The position numbers were made by a program, and so were the translations under genes. Positions 8,108-15,594 of a stretch of 48,770 bases of DNA are shown piece by piece. The notes under the pieces were generated by a model that did not search any database, was not told where the DNA came from, and worked only from the letters and a program-made list of their open reading frames with translations. Numbering within the stretch: position 1 is the first letter of the stretch; each line of letters opens with the position of its first letter. The stretch is from Clostridia bacterium (GTDB taxonomy: Bacteria > Bacillota > Clostridia > Christensenellales > Aristaeellaceae): assembly GCA_017936375.1 (NCBI GenBank), contig JAGBFR010000051.1:1-48770 (forward strand), written 5' to 3'.

Positions 8108-9631
8108 ATGTCCAAGAAACCCGTTCTGCTCTGCATCATGGACGGCTACGGCATGCCCGGCACCGTCGAGGGCAACGCGATCGCCGCGGCGAAGAAGCCG
8201 AACCTCGACAAGCTCTTTGCCGAGTGCCCGTATACCACCATCGAAGCCTCCGGCATGGCTGTCGGCCTGCCGAACGGCCAGATGGGCAACAGCGAGGTCG
8301 GCCACACCAATATCGGCGCGGGCCGCATCGTCTATCAGCAGCTGACCCTGATCACCAAGTCCATCATGGACGGCACCATGAAGGAAAACGACGTGCTCGT
8401 GCGCAACATGAAGGCCGCCATCGACAACGGCAAGGCGATCCACTTCATGGGCCTGCAGGGCACCGGCGGCGTCCACAGCCACATCGAGCACCTCTTCGGC
8501 CTGCTGGATCTGGCGAAGCATCTGGGCGCGGAGAACGTGTTCATCCATGCCATCATGGATGGCCGCGACACCGACCCGAAGTCCGGCAAGGGCTTCCTGC
8601 AGGATGTGCAGAATAAGCTCGATGAGATCGGCGTCGGCAAGATCGCGACCGTCACCGGCCGCTACTACGCCATGGACCGCGACTCCAACTGGGATCGCGT
8701 TCAGAAGGCCTACGCCGCGTTTGTCTACGGCGAGGGCGAGAAGGCGGAGAACTGGGTCGAGTGCATGGACAAGACCTATGAGGCCGGCGTGACCGACGAG
8801 TTTGTCCTCCCGTGCGTCACCTGCGAGGGCGGCCGCGTGTCCGAGGGCGACACCGTCGTCTTCCTTAACTTCCGCCCGGACCGCGCGCGTGAGATCACCC
8901 GCACGTTCGTGGATGATGAATTCACCGGCTTTGAGCGCCGCTTCGGCCGCTTCCCGGTGCAGTACGTCTGCATGGCCGAGTATGACAAGACCATGCCCAA
9001 CGTCGAGGTCGCCTATCCGCCCGTTCCGCTGACGAACGTGCTGGGCGAGTACCTCGCTGCCAACGGCAAGACCCAGCTGCGCATCGCGGAGACTGAGAAG
9101 TACGCGCACGTGACCTTCTTCTTCAACGGCGGCCGCGAGGCGCCGTGCGAGGGCGAGGACCGCAAGGTCATCCCGTCCCCGAAGGTCGCCACCTACGATC
9201 TCAAGCCCGAGATGAGCGCCTACGAGGTCGCCGAGGAGTGCGCCGCGCGCATCCGCTCCGGCAAGTACGACGTCGTCATCCTCAACTTCGCCAACTGCGA
9301 CATGGTCGGCCACACCGGCGTGTTCGATGCGGCTGTTGCGGCTGTCGAGGCCGTCGACGCCTGCGTGGGCAAGGTCTGGGAGGCGACCGCCGAGATGGGC
9401 GGCTGCATGTTCCTGACCGCCGACCACGGCAACGCGGACAAGATGATGAACGAGGACGGCTCCCCCTTCACCGCGCACACCACCAACGTCGTGCCCTTCC
9501 TTGCGGCCGGCGTGGGCGATGTGAAGATGCGTGAGGGCGGCTGCCTGGCTGACATCGCGCCGACGATGCTGCCCTATATCGGGCTGCCCGTCCCGGCGGA
9601 GATGACCGGCAAGAGCATCATCGAGGCTTAA
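8108..9631 (+). CDS. gpmI: 2,3-bisphosphoglycerate-independent phosphoglycerate mutase
   Basis: The 507-residue dimanganese enzyme interconverts 3- and 2-phosphoglycerate. The alkaline-phosphatase-type domain begins with VLLCIMDGYG, the phosphorylated nucleophile is Ser62 in QMGNSEVGH, and the inserted transferase domain carries HSHIEHLFGLLDLAK and MDGRDTDP. The C-terminal metal site has NFANCDMVGHTG and TADHGNADKM. The start follows AGAAGGAG by 8 bases. It ends the pgk-tpiA-gpmI group, before a strong terminator. A second, archaeal-type mutase homologue lies at 27966. Confidence 0.97.
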   Translation: MSKKPVLLCIMDGYGMPGTVEGNAIAAAKKPNLDKLFAECPYTTIEASGMAVGLPNGQMGNSEVGHTNIGAGRIVYQQLTLITKSIMDGTMKENDVLVRNMKAAIDNGKAIHFMGLQGTGGVHSHIEHLFGLLDLAKHLGAENVFIHAIMDGRDTDPKSGKGFLQDVQNKLDEIGVGKIATVTGRYYAMDRDSNWDRVQKAYAAFVYGEGEKAENWVECMDKTYEAGVTDEFVLPCVTCEGGRVSEGDTVVFLNFRPDRAREITRTFVDDEFTGFERRFGRFPVQYVCMAEYDKTMPNVEVAYPPVPLTNVLGEYLAANGKTQLRIAETEKYAHVTFFFNGGREAPCEGEDRKVIPSPKVATYDLKPEMSAYEVAEECAARIRSGKYDVVILNFANCDMVGHTGVFDAAVAAVEAVDACVGKVWEATAEMGGCMFLTADHGNADKMMNEDGSPFTAHTTNVVPFLAAGVGDVKMREGGCLADIAPTMLPYIGLPVPAEMTGKSIIEA

Positions 9632-9640
9632 TATGCAATG

Positions 9641-9678
9641 ACGGACGGCCTTCTGGCCGTCCGTTTCCTGTTTTTCTT
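9641..9678 (+). terminator. Terminator of the glycolytic cluster
   Basis: A 10-bp perfect stem ACGGACGGCC/GGCCGTCCGT with a TTCT loop is followed by TTCCTGTTTTT. Confidence 0.9.
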
Positions 9679-9696
9679 GGAATTCCAAAATACACG

Positions 9697-9722
9697 GGAA
9701 CCTTTTCGGGTTCCGGTTCGTC
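9697..9722 (+). promoter_or_regulatory. ECF-type autoregulatory promoter
   Basis: GGAACC (9697-9702) and CGTC (9719-9722) are exactly 16 bases apart, the classic -35/-10 pattern recognised by many ECF sigma factors. It lies 27 bases upstream of an ECF sigma gene, so self-activation is likely. GGAACC also pairs with GGTTCC at 9709-9714, giving a small inverted repeat over the -35 region. Confidence 0.7.
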
Positions 9723-9749
9723 TCTATATCAAAGAGAGGAGGCCTTGGC

Positions 9750-10349
9750 ATGCAGAGCGAGTACCTGCGCGCCGCTCAGCGCGGAAGCGCGGCGGCGTTT
9801 GAATCGCTGATGGGCGAGTATGAAAAGAAGATATACGGCCTCTGCCTGCGGATGATGGGCAATGTGCACGACGGCGAGGACGCCGCGCAGGAGGCCATGA
9901 TCCGCATCTGGCAGAAGATCGGCCAGTGCCGCGATGTACAGGCGCTGAGCACGTGGATCTACCGCGTGACGGCGAGCGCCTGCACGGACGCCATCCGTAA
10001 GCGGGCGAAGAAGAGCGCTTCTTCGCTGGAGATTATGCGCGAGGACGGCTTTGACCCGGCGGACAGCGCGCCCACCCCCGAGCAGGCGGCGCAGGACGCG
10101 GAGCGCAGCGAGGCGCTGACCCGCGCGATTGCCAAGGTGCCGCCGGAGATGCGCAGCGTCTTTCTCCTGCGCGATGTGCATGCGCTGAGCGTGGAGCAGA
10201 CGGCGAAGGCGCTGGGGATCACGCAGGGGACGGTCAAGTCCCGCCTCTTCCGGGCAAGGGAGAGGATCGCCAGGGCGATGCGCGAGAGCGGGACGATGGA
10301 TGGTTATGAGCGCCAAGAGGAGAAAAGGAGGCAGCCCGATGCGGTGTGA
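9750..10349 (+). CDS. ECF sigma-70 family factor
   Basis: The 199-residue protein has region 2 (residues about 18-90, with LCLRMMGNVHDGEDAAQEAMIRIWQKI and the promoter-melting STWIYRVTASACTDAIRKRAKK) and region 4 (about 130-180, with VEQTAKALGITQGTVKSRLFRARERI). There is no region 1.1 or 3, which is diagnostic for ECF sigmas. GAGGAGG precedes the ATG. The 3' end overlaps the next gene by 11 bases, giving translational coupling with its anti-sigma factor. An ECF-type promoter lies just upstream. The signal and regulon are unknown; an envelope stress role would fit the membrane-anchored partner. Confidence 0.92.
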   Translation: MQSEYLRAAQRGSAAAFESLMGEYEKKIYGLCLRMMGNVHDGEDAAQEAMIRIWQKIGQCRDVQALSTWIYRVTASACTDAIRKRAKKSASSLEIMREDGFDPADSAPTPEQAAQDAERSEALTRAIAKVPPEMRSVFLLRDVHALSVEQTAKALGITQGTVKSRLFRARERIARAMRESGTMDGYERQEEKRRQPDAV

Positions 10350-11550
10350 AGAATTTGAGGCGATCGTCTTTTCCGGCGAGACGCCGGACGAGGCGCAGCG
10401 CGCGGCGATGCAGGAGCACGCCAGGGACTGCGAGGCCTGCCGCGTGCTGATGGAGCAGGCGGATGTGCTTTCGGGCAGCCGCGAATTGGATGCGCAGGTG
10501 GAGCCGACGCAGCGCTTCAGCGACGCGTGGCGCAGGGCTGTGCGCATGACCCCGCAGGCGGTCGGGCTGAAGGAGCGCGCCTCGCAGTGGTTCAAGACCG
10601 CTGCCGGGGCGATGCAGTCAAGGCGCGTCGTGCGCGCGGCGGCTGCCGCATTCTGCGCGGTGGCGCTGATCGGCGTGGGCGCGCAAATGGGCGGCAGAAG
10701 CGCCGGACAAAGTGCAGCCAATACGATGAGCCTGAAGGGTGCATCCCGCAGCCGCTCGGTTTCTTACTATGCAGAGGAGGCGGAGATGGAGTCCGTCTCC
10801 GCGAGCTATGACGCCGCGCCGATGATGGCCAAAGCCGCCCCTGCGGATGCGGGCTACGGCGCTGCGGCCAATGGCGCGGAGCAGGGGACGGAGCGCAAGA
10901 TCCTGCGCTCCGCGCAGCTGGAGCTGGCGAGCGAGGCCTTTGACGAGACGGTCGAGGCCGTGAAGGCCCGCGTGCTGGAATTGGGCGGGCAGATCACCTA
11001 CTGCGACGTGCGCACCTCGGGCGATCGTCACTATGCCGACCTGCAGCTGAGCATTCCCGATGAGCATCTGGACGCCTTCCTTGAGGGCGCGCAGACGCTG
11101 GGCGAGGTCACCCGCCGCATGGACAGCATGGACGACATGACCGCCGTCTATATGGACAATGCCTCCCGGCTGGAGAGCGCCCGCGCGCAGAAGGCGCAGC
11201 TGGACGCGCTCTATGCCGAGGCGGAGGACATGGCTGACATCGTGGCGATCACCGACGCGCTCTTTGACGTACAGCAGGAGATTGATTCTCTTGAGGGCAG
11301 CAACCGCTGGATCGACGAGCGTGCGGACAATGCGCAGGTCAGCGTGGCGATTGAGGAGACGCTGCCCGGAGAGGACGGCTTCCTTGCCCGGCTGGGCAGC
11401 AGCTTTGTCGATGGATTCAAGACGATCGGCAGCTTCTTCAGCAGTCTCGTGCTCTTTGCCGCATGGGCGCTGCCGTGGCTGGCGCTGGTCGGCGTGCTCG
11501 CAGCGGGCGCGTATGGTCTGGGACGGCTGGCTGCGAAGAGGAGAAAGTAA
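10339..11550 (+). CDS. Anti-sigma factor with zinc-finger head fused to a DUF4349 domain
   Basis: From the ATG at 10339 (AAAAGGAGG 8 bases upstream) the product has 403 residues. Residues 1-40 hold the ZAS signature His27-x3-Cys31-x2-Cys34 of zinc-binding anti-sigma factors. A membrane segment follows at about 94-116, then a low-complexity Ala/Ser/Met linker. A DUF4349-type extracellular domain begins ERKILRSAQLELASEAFDET and contains an AEDMADIVAITDALFDVQQEID coiled coil. A C-terminal membrane helix and RRK tail end the protein. This suggests two membrane passages with a sensor domain outside. A longer start at 10300 lies inside the sigma gene without a ribosome binding site. Gene order and overlap support a sigma/anti-sigma pair; the stimulus is unknown. 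Confidence 0.85.
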   Translation: MRCEEFEAIVFSGETPDEAQRAAMQEHARDCEACRVLMEQADVLSGSRELDAQVEPTQRFSDAWRRAVRMTPQAVGLKERASQWFKTAAGAMQSRRVVRAAAAAFCAVALIGVGAQMGGRSAGQSAANTMSLKGASRSRSVSYYAEEAEMESVSASYDAAPMMAKAAPADAGYGAAANGAEQGTERKILRSAQLELASEAFDETVEAVKARVLELGGQITYCDVRTSGDRHYADLQLSIPDEHLDAFLEGAQTLGEVTRRMDSMDDMTAVYMDNASRLESARAQKAQLDALYAEAEDMADIVAITDALFDVQQEIDSLEGSNRWIDERADNAQVSVAIEETLPGEDGFLARLGSSFVDGFKTIGSFFSSLVLFAAWALPWLALVGVLAAGAYGLGRLAAKRRK

Positions 11551-11573
11551 CGGATAAGAAGATGAATTCACTG

Positions 11574-11592
11574 GGTTTCATACGATGAAACC
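11574..11592. other. Hairpin at the head of the 11588-11705 repeat pair
   Basis: An exact 8-bp stem GGTTTCAT/ATGAAACC with an ACG loop lies 23 bases after the stop of the DUF4349 gene and overlaps the first repeat arm. Confidence 0.6.
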
Positions 11593-11641
11593 TCACCCGC
11601 CCCTTCGGGGCACCCTCCCCTCCCAGGGGAGGGCTTTTGGT
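11588..11641 (+). repeat. Two-hairpin REP-like repeat, copy 1
   Basis: The unit starts AACCTCA, has a hairpin GCCCCTTCGGGGC, then a second stem CCCTCCCC/GGGGAGGG followed by CTTTTGG. It matches the copies at 11649-11705 (inverted) and 26731-26788. With the T-rich end it can terminate transcription from the DUF4349 gene. Confidence 0.8.
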
Positions 11642-11648
11642 TTTGGAA

Positions 11649-11705
11649 AAAAAGCCTTCCCCTGAGAGGGGAAGGTGGATCGCCGGAGGCGAGACGGATG
11701 AGGTT
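11649..11705 (-). repeat. Two-hairpin REP-like repeat, copy 2 (inverted)
   Basis: Read on the minus strand it begins AACCTCATCCGTC, has a hairpin TCGCCTCCGGCGA and a second stem CCTTCCCC/GGGGAAGG followed by CTTTTTT. It lies 32 bases beyond the minus-strand murA stop and so can terminate murA. Together with copy 1 it makes a bidirectional terminator between convergent genes. Confidence 0.8.
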
Positions 11706-11736
11706 CCCGGCCGCAGCCCGGAGAAGTGAATGGCAG

Positions 11737-12990
11737 CTAAGCCGTCTCCTCGATCCGCTGCACCAGGCCGCCCACGGCGGCGAGCTTTTCTTCAATCCGG
11801 TCGTAGCCGCGGTCGATATGCCCCGTCTCGTCGGTGACGATCGTCTCGCCCTCCGCCGCCAATCCGGCCAGGATGAGCGCCGCGCCTGCGCGCAGGTCGG
11901 TGGCGGCAACCCTTGCGCCGGTCAATTCGCGCACGCCCTCCACGACGGCGACGCGGTTTTCCACCCGGATATGCGCGCCCAGACGCGAGAGCTCCGCCGC
12001 GTGCATGAATCGATTCTCAAAGATCGTCTCAAGGAATACGCTGGTGCCGGGCGTCCGGCAGGCGACAGCCATCATCGGGGCCTGCAGGTCGGTCGGAAAG
12101 CCGGGGTAGACCATCGTGCGGATTTCAAAGGGCTGCTTGGCGCGCCCGAGGATGAGCAGCCCGCCCGGGGTATCCTTGATATGTACGCCCGCCTCGCTGA
12201 GCTTGAAGAGCAGGGAGCGCAGGTGTTCCGCCCGCGCGCCGCGCAGCAGCAGTTCGCCGCCGGTAATCGCGCAGGCGCAGGCCATCGTGCCGGCCTCGAC
12301 GCGGTCTGCGATGGGCTGCCATGACGCGCCGTGCAGCCGCTTTACGCCCTCGATGACGATGGTCGACGTGCCTGCGCCGGTGATGCGCGCGCCCATCGCG
12401 CTGAGGAAGGCGGCGAGGTCGACGATCTCCGGCTCCTTGGCGGCGTTTTCGATCCGGGTGACGCCCTCGGCCAGCGTCGCCGCCATGATGAGATTTTCCG
12501 TCGCGCCGACGGACGGCATGTCGAGGTAGATCACTGCGCCGCGCAGATGCCCGCGCAGCGTCACGCCGCCGTGCTCGCAGGTGACGCCCGCGCCGAGGGC
12601 GCTCATACCCTTGAGGTGCTGATCGATGGGGCGCTGGCCGATGGCGCAGCCGCCCGGCAGCGGGATGCGGGCCTCGCCGAGGCGCGCGAGCAGCGGGCCG
12701 AGCACCAGCACGGAGGCGCGCATCTTGCGCACGTCCTCCTCGTCCTGCGGCATGCGCAGCGCGTCGGCGCGCAGGATGAGCGCGCTGCCCTCCCGGCGGA
12801 CGCGGCAGCCGCAGGATTCAAGAAGCGCGCACAGCGTCTTCACGTCGGTCAGCTCCGGCGCTTTTTCGATGCGCACGTCCTCGCTCGTCAGCAGCGCGCC
12901 GCACATGATGGGCAGCACTGCGTTCTTGGATGTGCTGATGGGTATTTCTCCCCGCAGAGGCGGGCTTTCGCGGACCGCATAATGCGCCAT
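11737..12990 (-). CDS. murA: UDP-N-acetylglucosamine 1-carboxyvinyltransferase (MurA), paralogue 1
   Basis: The 417-residue enzyme adds enolpyruvate from phosphoenolpyruvate to UDP-GlcNAc, the first committed step of peptidoglycan synthesis. The N-terminal SKNAVLPIMCGALL loop, Cys115 in LPGGCAIGQRPIDQHLKG (the fosfomycin target) and the YPGFPTDLQAPMMA block are intact. The N-terminus is a few residues shorter than usual. GGAGGGA precedes the ATG. A paralogue lies at 19970-21238; they share domain layout but are well diverged, as with MurA1/MurA2 of Firmicutes. It is transcribed alone, opposite to glnN. Confidence 0.94.
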   Translation of the reverse strand: MAHYAVRESPPLRGEIPISTSKNAVLPIMCGALLTSEDVRIEKAPELTDVKTLCALLESCGCRVRREGSALILRADALRMPQDEEDVRKMRASVLVLGPLLARLGEARIPLPGGCAIGQRPIDQHLKGMSALGAGVTCEHGGVTLRGHLRGAVIYLDMPSVGATENLIMAATLAEGVTRIENAAKEPEIVDLAAFLSAMGARITGAGTSTIVIEGVKRLHGASWQPIADRVEAGTMACACAITGGELLLRGARAEHLRSLLFKLSEAGVHIKDTPGGLLILGRAKQPFEIRTMVYPGFPTDLQAPMMAVACRTPGTSVFLETIFENRFMHAAELSRLGAHIRVENRVAVVEGVRELTGARVAATDLRAGAALILAGLAAEGETIVTDETGHIDRGYDRIEEKLAAVGGLVQRIEETA

Positions 12991-13433
12991 GAAAATCCCT
13001 CCGTGTCAGATCTTGCGGCGGCGGTCCCGCCTGATGGCAGAGTATGCCGCAGCGGGGCGATGTGTCCGTGCCGCCGCAGGAGGATTTTCTCCCGGGGACG
13101 GTCTGCGCATGCCGGGCTGAAAATCAAGGCGCGGCAGGCTTTTTCATTCTATGCTGGAAATGATCCGCCGTGCAGATGCGCGCCGCGGCCTGCCGCAGCA
13201 AGGGCGGCGCGGCCGCTTCCATGGGCGCAACTGGCGGCGGGGAATGGACGGCAGGCGCTCCATCGTCTTCCGCTGCGCCGCAGGATGCAAGGAAAAGAAT
13301 GGAAAATGCGTAATTTCGGAACGGAATTTGGCTAAAAACCTTTTGCGATTGCATTTTGCCCCGCGTTGGTGTATTGTAATAATGGTATGATTTGTGCTCG
13401 GCCTTCGTGCGGGCAGGAAAGAGGTACATTCTC
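12991..13433. other. Intergenic region between murA and glnN, no gene supported
   Basis: About 440 bases separate these divergent genes. Short open frames (for example plus-strand 13151-13390) have no ribosome binding site or coding-like codon bias. A candidate glnN promoter is TTGCAT (13349-13354), 17 bases, TATTGT (13372-13377), which is weak. The right end is AT-richer than its surroundings. Any nitrogen-control site would be expected here, but I recognise none. Confidence 0.5.
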
Positions 13434-15536
13434 ATGAGCGAGAATCTGAATATTCCCGGCATTTACGGCAGCGCTGTCTTCGGTGAGAAGGAGATGCGCG
13501 AACGCCTTCCCCGGGCGATTTATAAGAGCCTGAAAAAGAGCATGGCCACCGGTGAGGAGCTCGACTCCGTCGTCGCCGACGCCACCGCGCTTGCGATGAA
13601 GGAGTGGGCGATCGATCAGGGCGCGACGCATTTTACGCATTGGTTCCAGCCGCTCACCGGCACCACGGCGGAGAAGCATGACTCCTTCATCAGCCCGCAG
13701 GAGGGCGGCACGGTGATCATGGAGCTGCGCGGCAAGGAGCTCATTAAGGGCGAGCCGGACGCGTCCTCCTTCCCCTCGGGCGGCATCCGCGCCACGTTTG
13801 AGGCGCGCGGCTACACCGTCTGGGACATCACCAGCCCGGCCTTCCTCTATGAGAGCGGCACGACCAAGACGCTGTGCATCCCCACGGCGTTCTGCTCCTA
13901 CACGGGCGAGGCGCTGGATAAGAAGACCCCGCTGCTGCGCTCGATGGAGGCCGTCAGCCGTCAGGCGCTGCGCATCTGCCGCCTCTTCGGCGATACGCAG
14001 ACGCAGAAGGTCATCTCCTCCGTCGGCCCGGAGCAGGAATACTTTATCGTCGACCGCGAAACCTACCTCAAGCGCAAGGACCTCATCTTCACCGGCAGGA
14101 CGCTCTTCGGCGCGATGCCGCCCAAGGGGCAGGAGATGGAGGATCATTACTTCGGCGCGATCAAGGAGCGCGTGAGCAGCTACATGCGCGATCTGGACGT
14201 GGAGCTTTGGAAGCTGGGCATCCCGGCCAAGACGGAGCACAACGAGACCGCGCCCGCGCAGCATGAGCTCGCGCCGATCTTCAATACGAGCAACGTCGCA
14301 GCGGACGAAAACATGATCATCATGAACGTCATGAAGAAGGTTGCCCTTCGTCATGGCCTTGTATGCCTGCTGCATGAAAAGCCCTTTGCCGGCGTAAACG
14401 GCAGCGGCAAGCACAACAACTGGTCTCTCGGCACGGACACCGGCAGGAATCTGCTCGATCCGGGCAAGGAGCCGCAGAATAACCGCCTCTTCCTGCTGAT
14501 GCTGGCTGCGATTATGCGCGCTGTGGACGAGCATGCCGGCCTGCTGCGCATGAGCGCCGCCAACCCGGGCAACGATCATCGTCTCGGCGCGCATGAGGCG
14601 CCGCCCGCGATCATCTCGATGTTCCTTGGCGATCAGCTGACGGCGGTCGTCGAGCATATCATTGCCGACAACAACGAGGTTGTTCCCGCCGCGTCGAAGC
14701 TGAAGGTCGGTGTGGCGACGCTCCCGGCCATCCGCAGGGATGCGACCGACCGCAACCGTACCTCGCCGTTTGCCTTCACGGGCAATAAGTTTGAATTCCG
14801 CATGGTGCCTTCTTCCGGCTGCATTGCCGACGCGAACACCGTGCTCAATACCATTGCCGCCGACGTGCTTTCTGACTTTGCGGACGAGCTGGAGGCGGCG
14901 GAAGACTTTGACGCGGCGCTGGCCGCGCTCATCCGCCGGGAGATGAAGGCGCATCAGCGCATCATCTTCAATGGCAACGGCTATACGGACGAGTGGGTTG
15001 CCGAGGCAGCACGCCGCGGCCTGCCCAATATGCGCGGTATGGTCGACGCGATCCCTGAACTGACCCGCCGGGAGTCGGTCGAGCTCTTTGAGCGCCACGG
15101 CGTGTATACGGAAAAGGAGCTTGTCGCCCGGGCGGAGGTCTCCTACGAGCTCTATGCCAAGTCCATCAACATCGAGGCGCTGACCATGATCGACATGGCC
15201 GGCAAGGACATTCTGCCCGCGGTGATCCGCTATACGACAGATCTGGCGTCTTCCGTCGCTGCGGTGGAGGCCGTCGGCGGCGATGCGTCCGTCCAGCGCG
15301 AGCTGCTCACCCGCGTGAGCGTGCTCCTGCGGCAGGCGAATGCGGCGCTTGCGGAGCTGCGCGTCTGCCAGAGCGAGGCCGCGCGCCTGTCCGGCGAGGC
15401 GCAGGCGAGGGCCTATTACGAGCGCGTCTGCCCGGCGATGCAGGTGCTGCGTGCGCCGGTCGATCATCTGGAGATGATCGTGGACAGCCGCATCTGGCCG
15501 ATGCCGACCTACGGCGATCTGCTGTTTAACGTCTGA
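13434..15536 (+). CDS. glnN: Glutamine synthetase type III
   Basis: The 700-residue enzyme makes glutamine from glutamate, ammonia and ATP. Its length and motifs are those of the GSIII (GlnN) class rather than the roughly 450-residue GlnA: HWFQPLTGTTAEKHDSF near the N-terminus, VGPEQEYFIVDRE metal-binding glutamates near residue 200, KTEHNETAPAQHELAP, and the ATP-site block HEKPFAGVNGSGKHNNWS near 320, followed by NDHRLGAHEAPPAI. The ATG at 13434 has AAGAGG 9 bases upstream; the in-frame start at 13392 has none. It stands alone with a terminator behind it. No glnB, amt or gltBD is adjacent. Confidence 0.96.
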   Translation: MSENLNIPGIYGSAVFGEKEMRERLPRAIYKSLKKSMATGEELDSVVADATALAMKEWAIDQGATHFTHWFQPLTGTTAEKHDSFISPQEGGTVIMELRGKELIKGEPDASSFPSGGIRATFEARGYTVWDITSPAFLYESGTTKTLCIPTAFCSYTGEALDKKTPLLRSMEAVSRQALRICRLFGDTQTQKVISSVGPEQEYFIVDRETYLKRKDLIFTGRTLFGAMPPKGQEMEDHYFGAIKERVSSYMRDLDVELWKLGIPAKTEHNETAPAQHELAPIFNTSNVAADENMIIMNVMKKVALRHGLVCLLHEKPFAGVNGSGKHNNWSLGTDTGRNLLDPGKEPQNNRLFLLMLAAIMRAVDEHAGLLRMSAANPGNDHRLGAHEAPPAIISMFLGDQLTAVVEHIIADNNEVVPAASKLKVGVATLPAIRRDATDRNRTSPFAFTGNKFEFRMVPSSGCIADANTVLNTIAADVLSDFADELEAAEDFDAALAALIRREMKAHQRIIFNGNGYTDEWVAEAARRGLPNMRGMVDAIPELTRRESVELFERHGVYTEKELVARAEVSYELYAKSINIEALTMIDMAGKDILPAVIRYTTDLASSVAAVEAVGGDASVQRELLTRVSVLLRQANAALAELRVCQSEAARLSGEAQARAYYERVCPAMQVLRAPVDHLEMIVDSRIWPMPTYGDLLFNV

Positions 15537-15548
15537 CGGGGCAATCCG

Positions 15549-15580
15549 GCCGCTGCGGGCTGCGCCTGCGGCGGCTTTTG
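15549..15580 (+). terminator. Terminator of glnN
   Basis: A 12-bp stem (GCCGCTGCGGGC with GCCTGCGGCGGC, two G-U pairs, TGC loop) is followed by TTTTG. It ends only 14 bases before the next gene's start. Confidence 0.75.
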
Positions 15581-15594
15581 CCATGGAGAAAGCT

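Noticed and set aside
13151-13390. Possible small gene between murA and glnN
   Set aside because: No ribosome binding site and Arg-rich non-coding-like composition; it also overlaps the likely glnN promoter.
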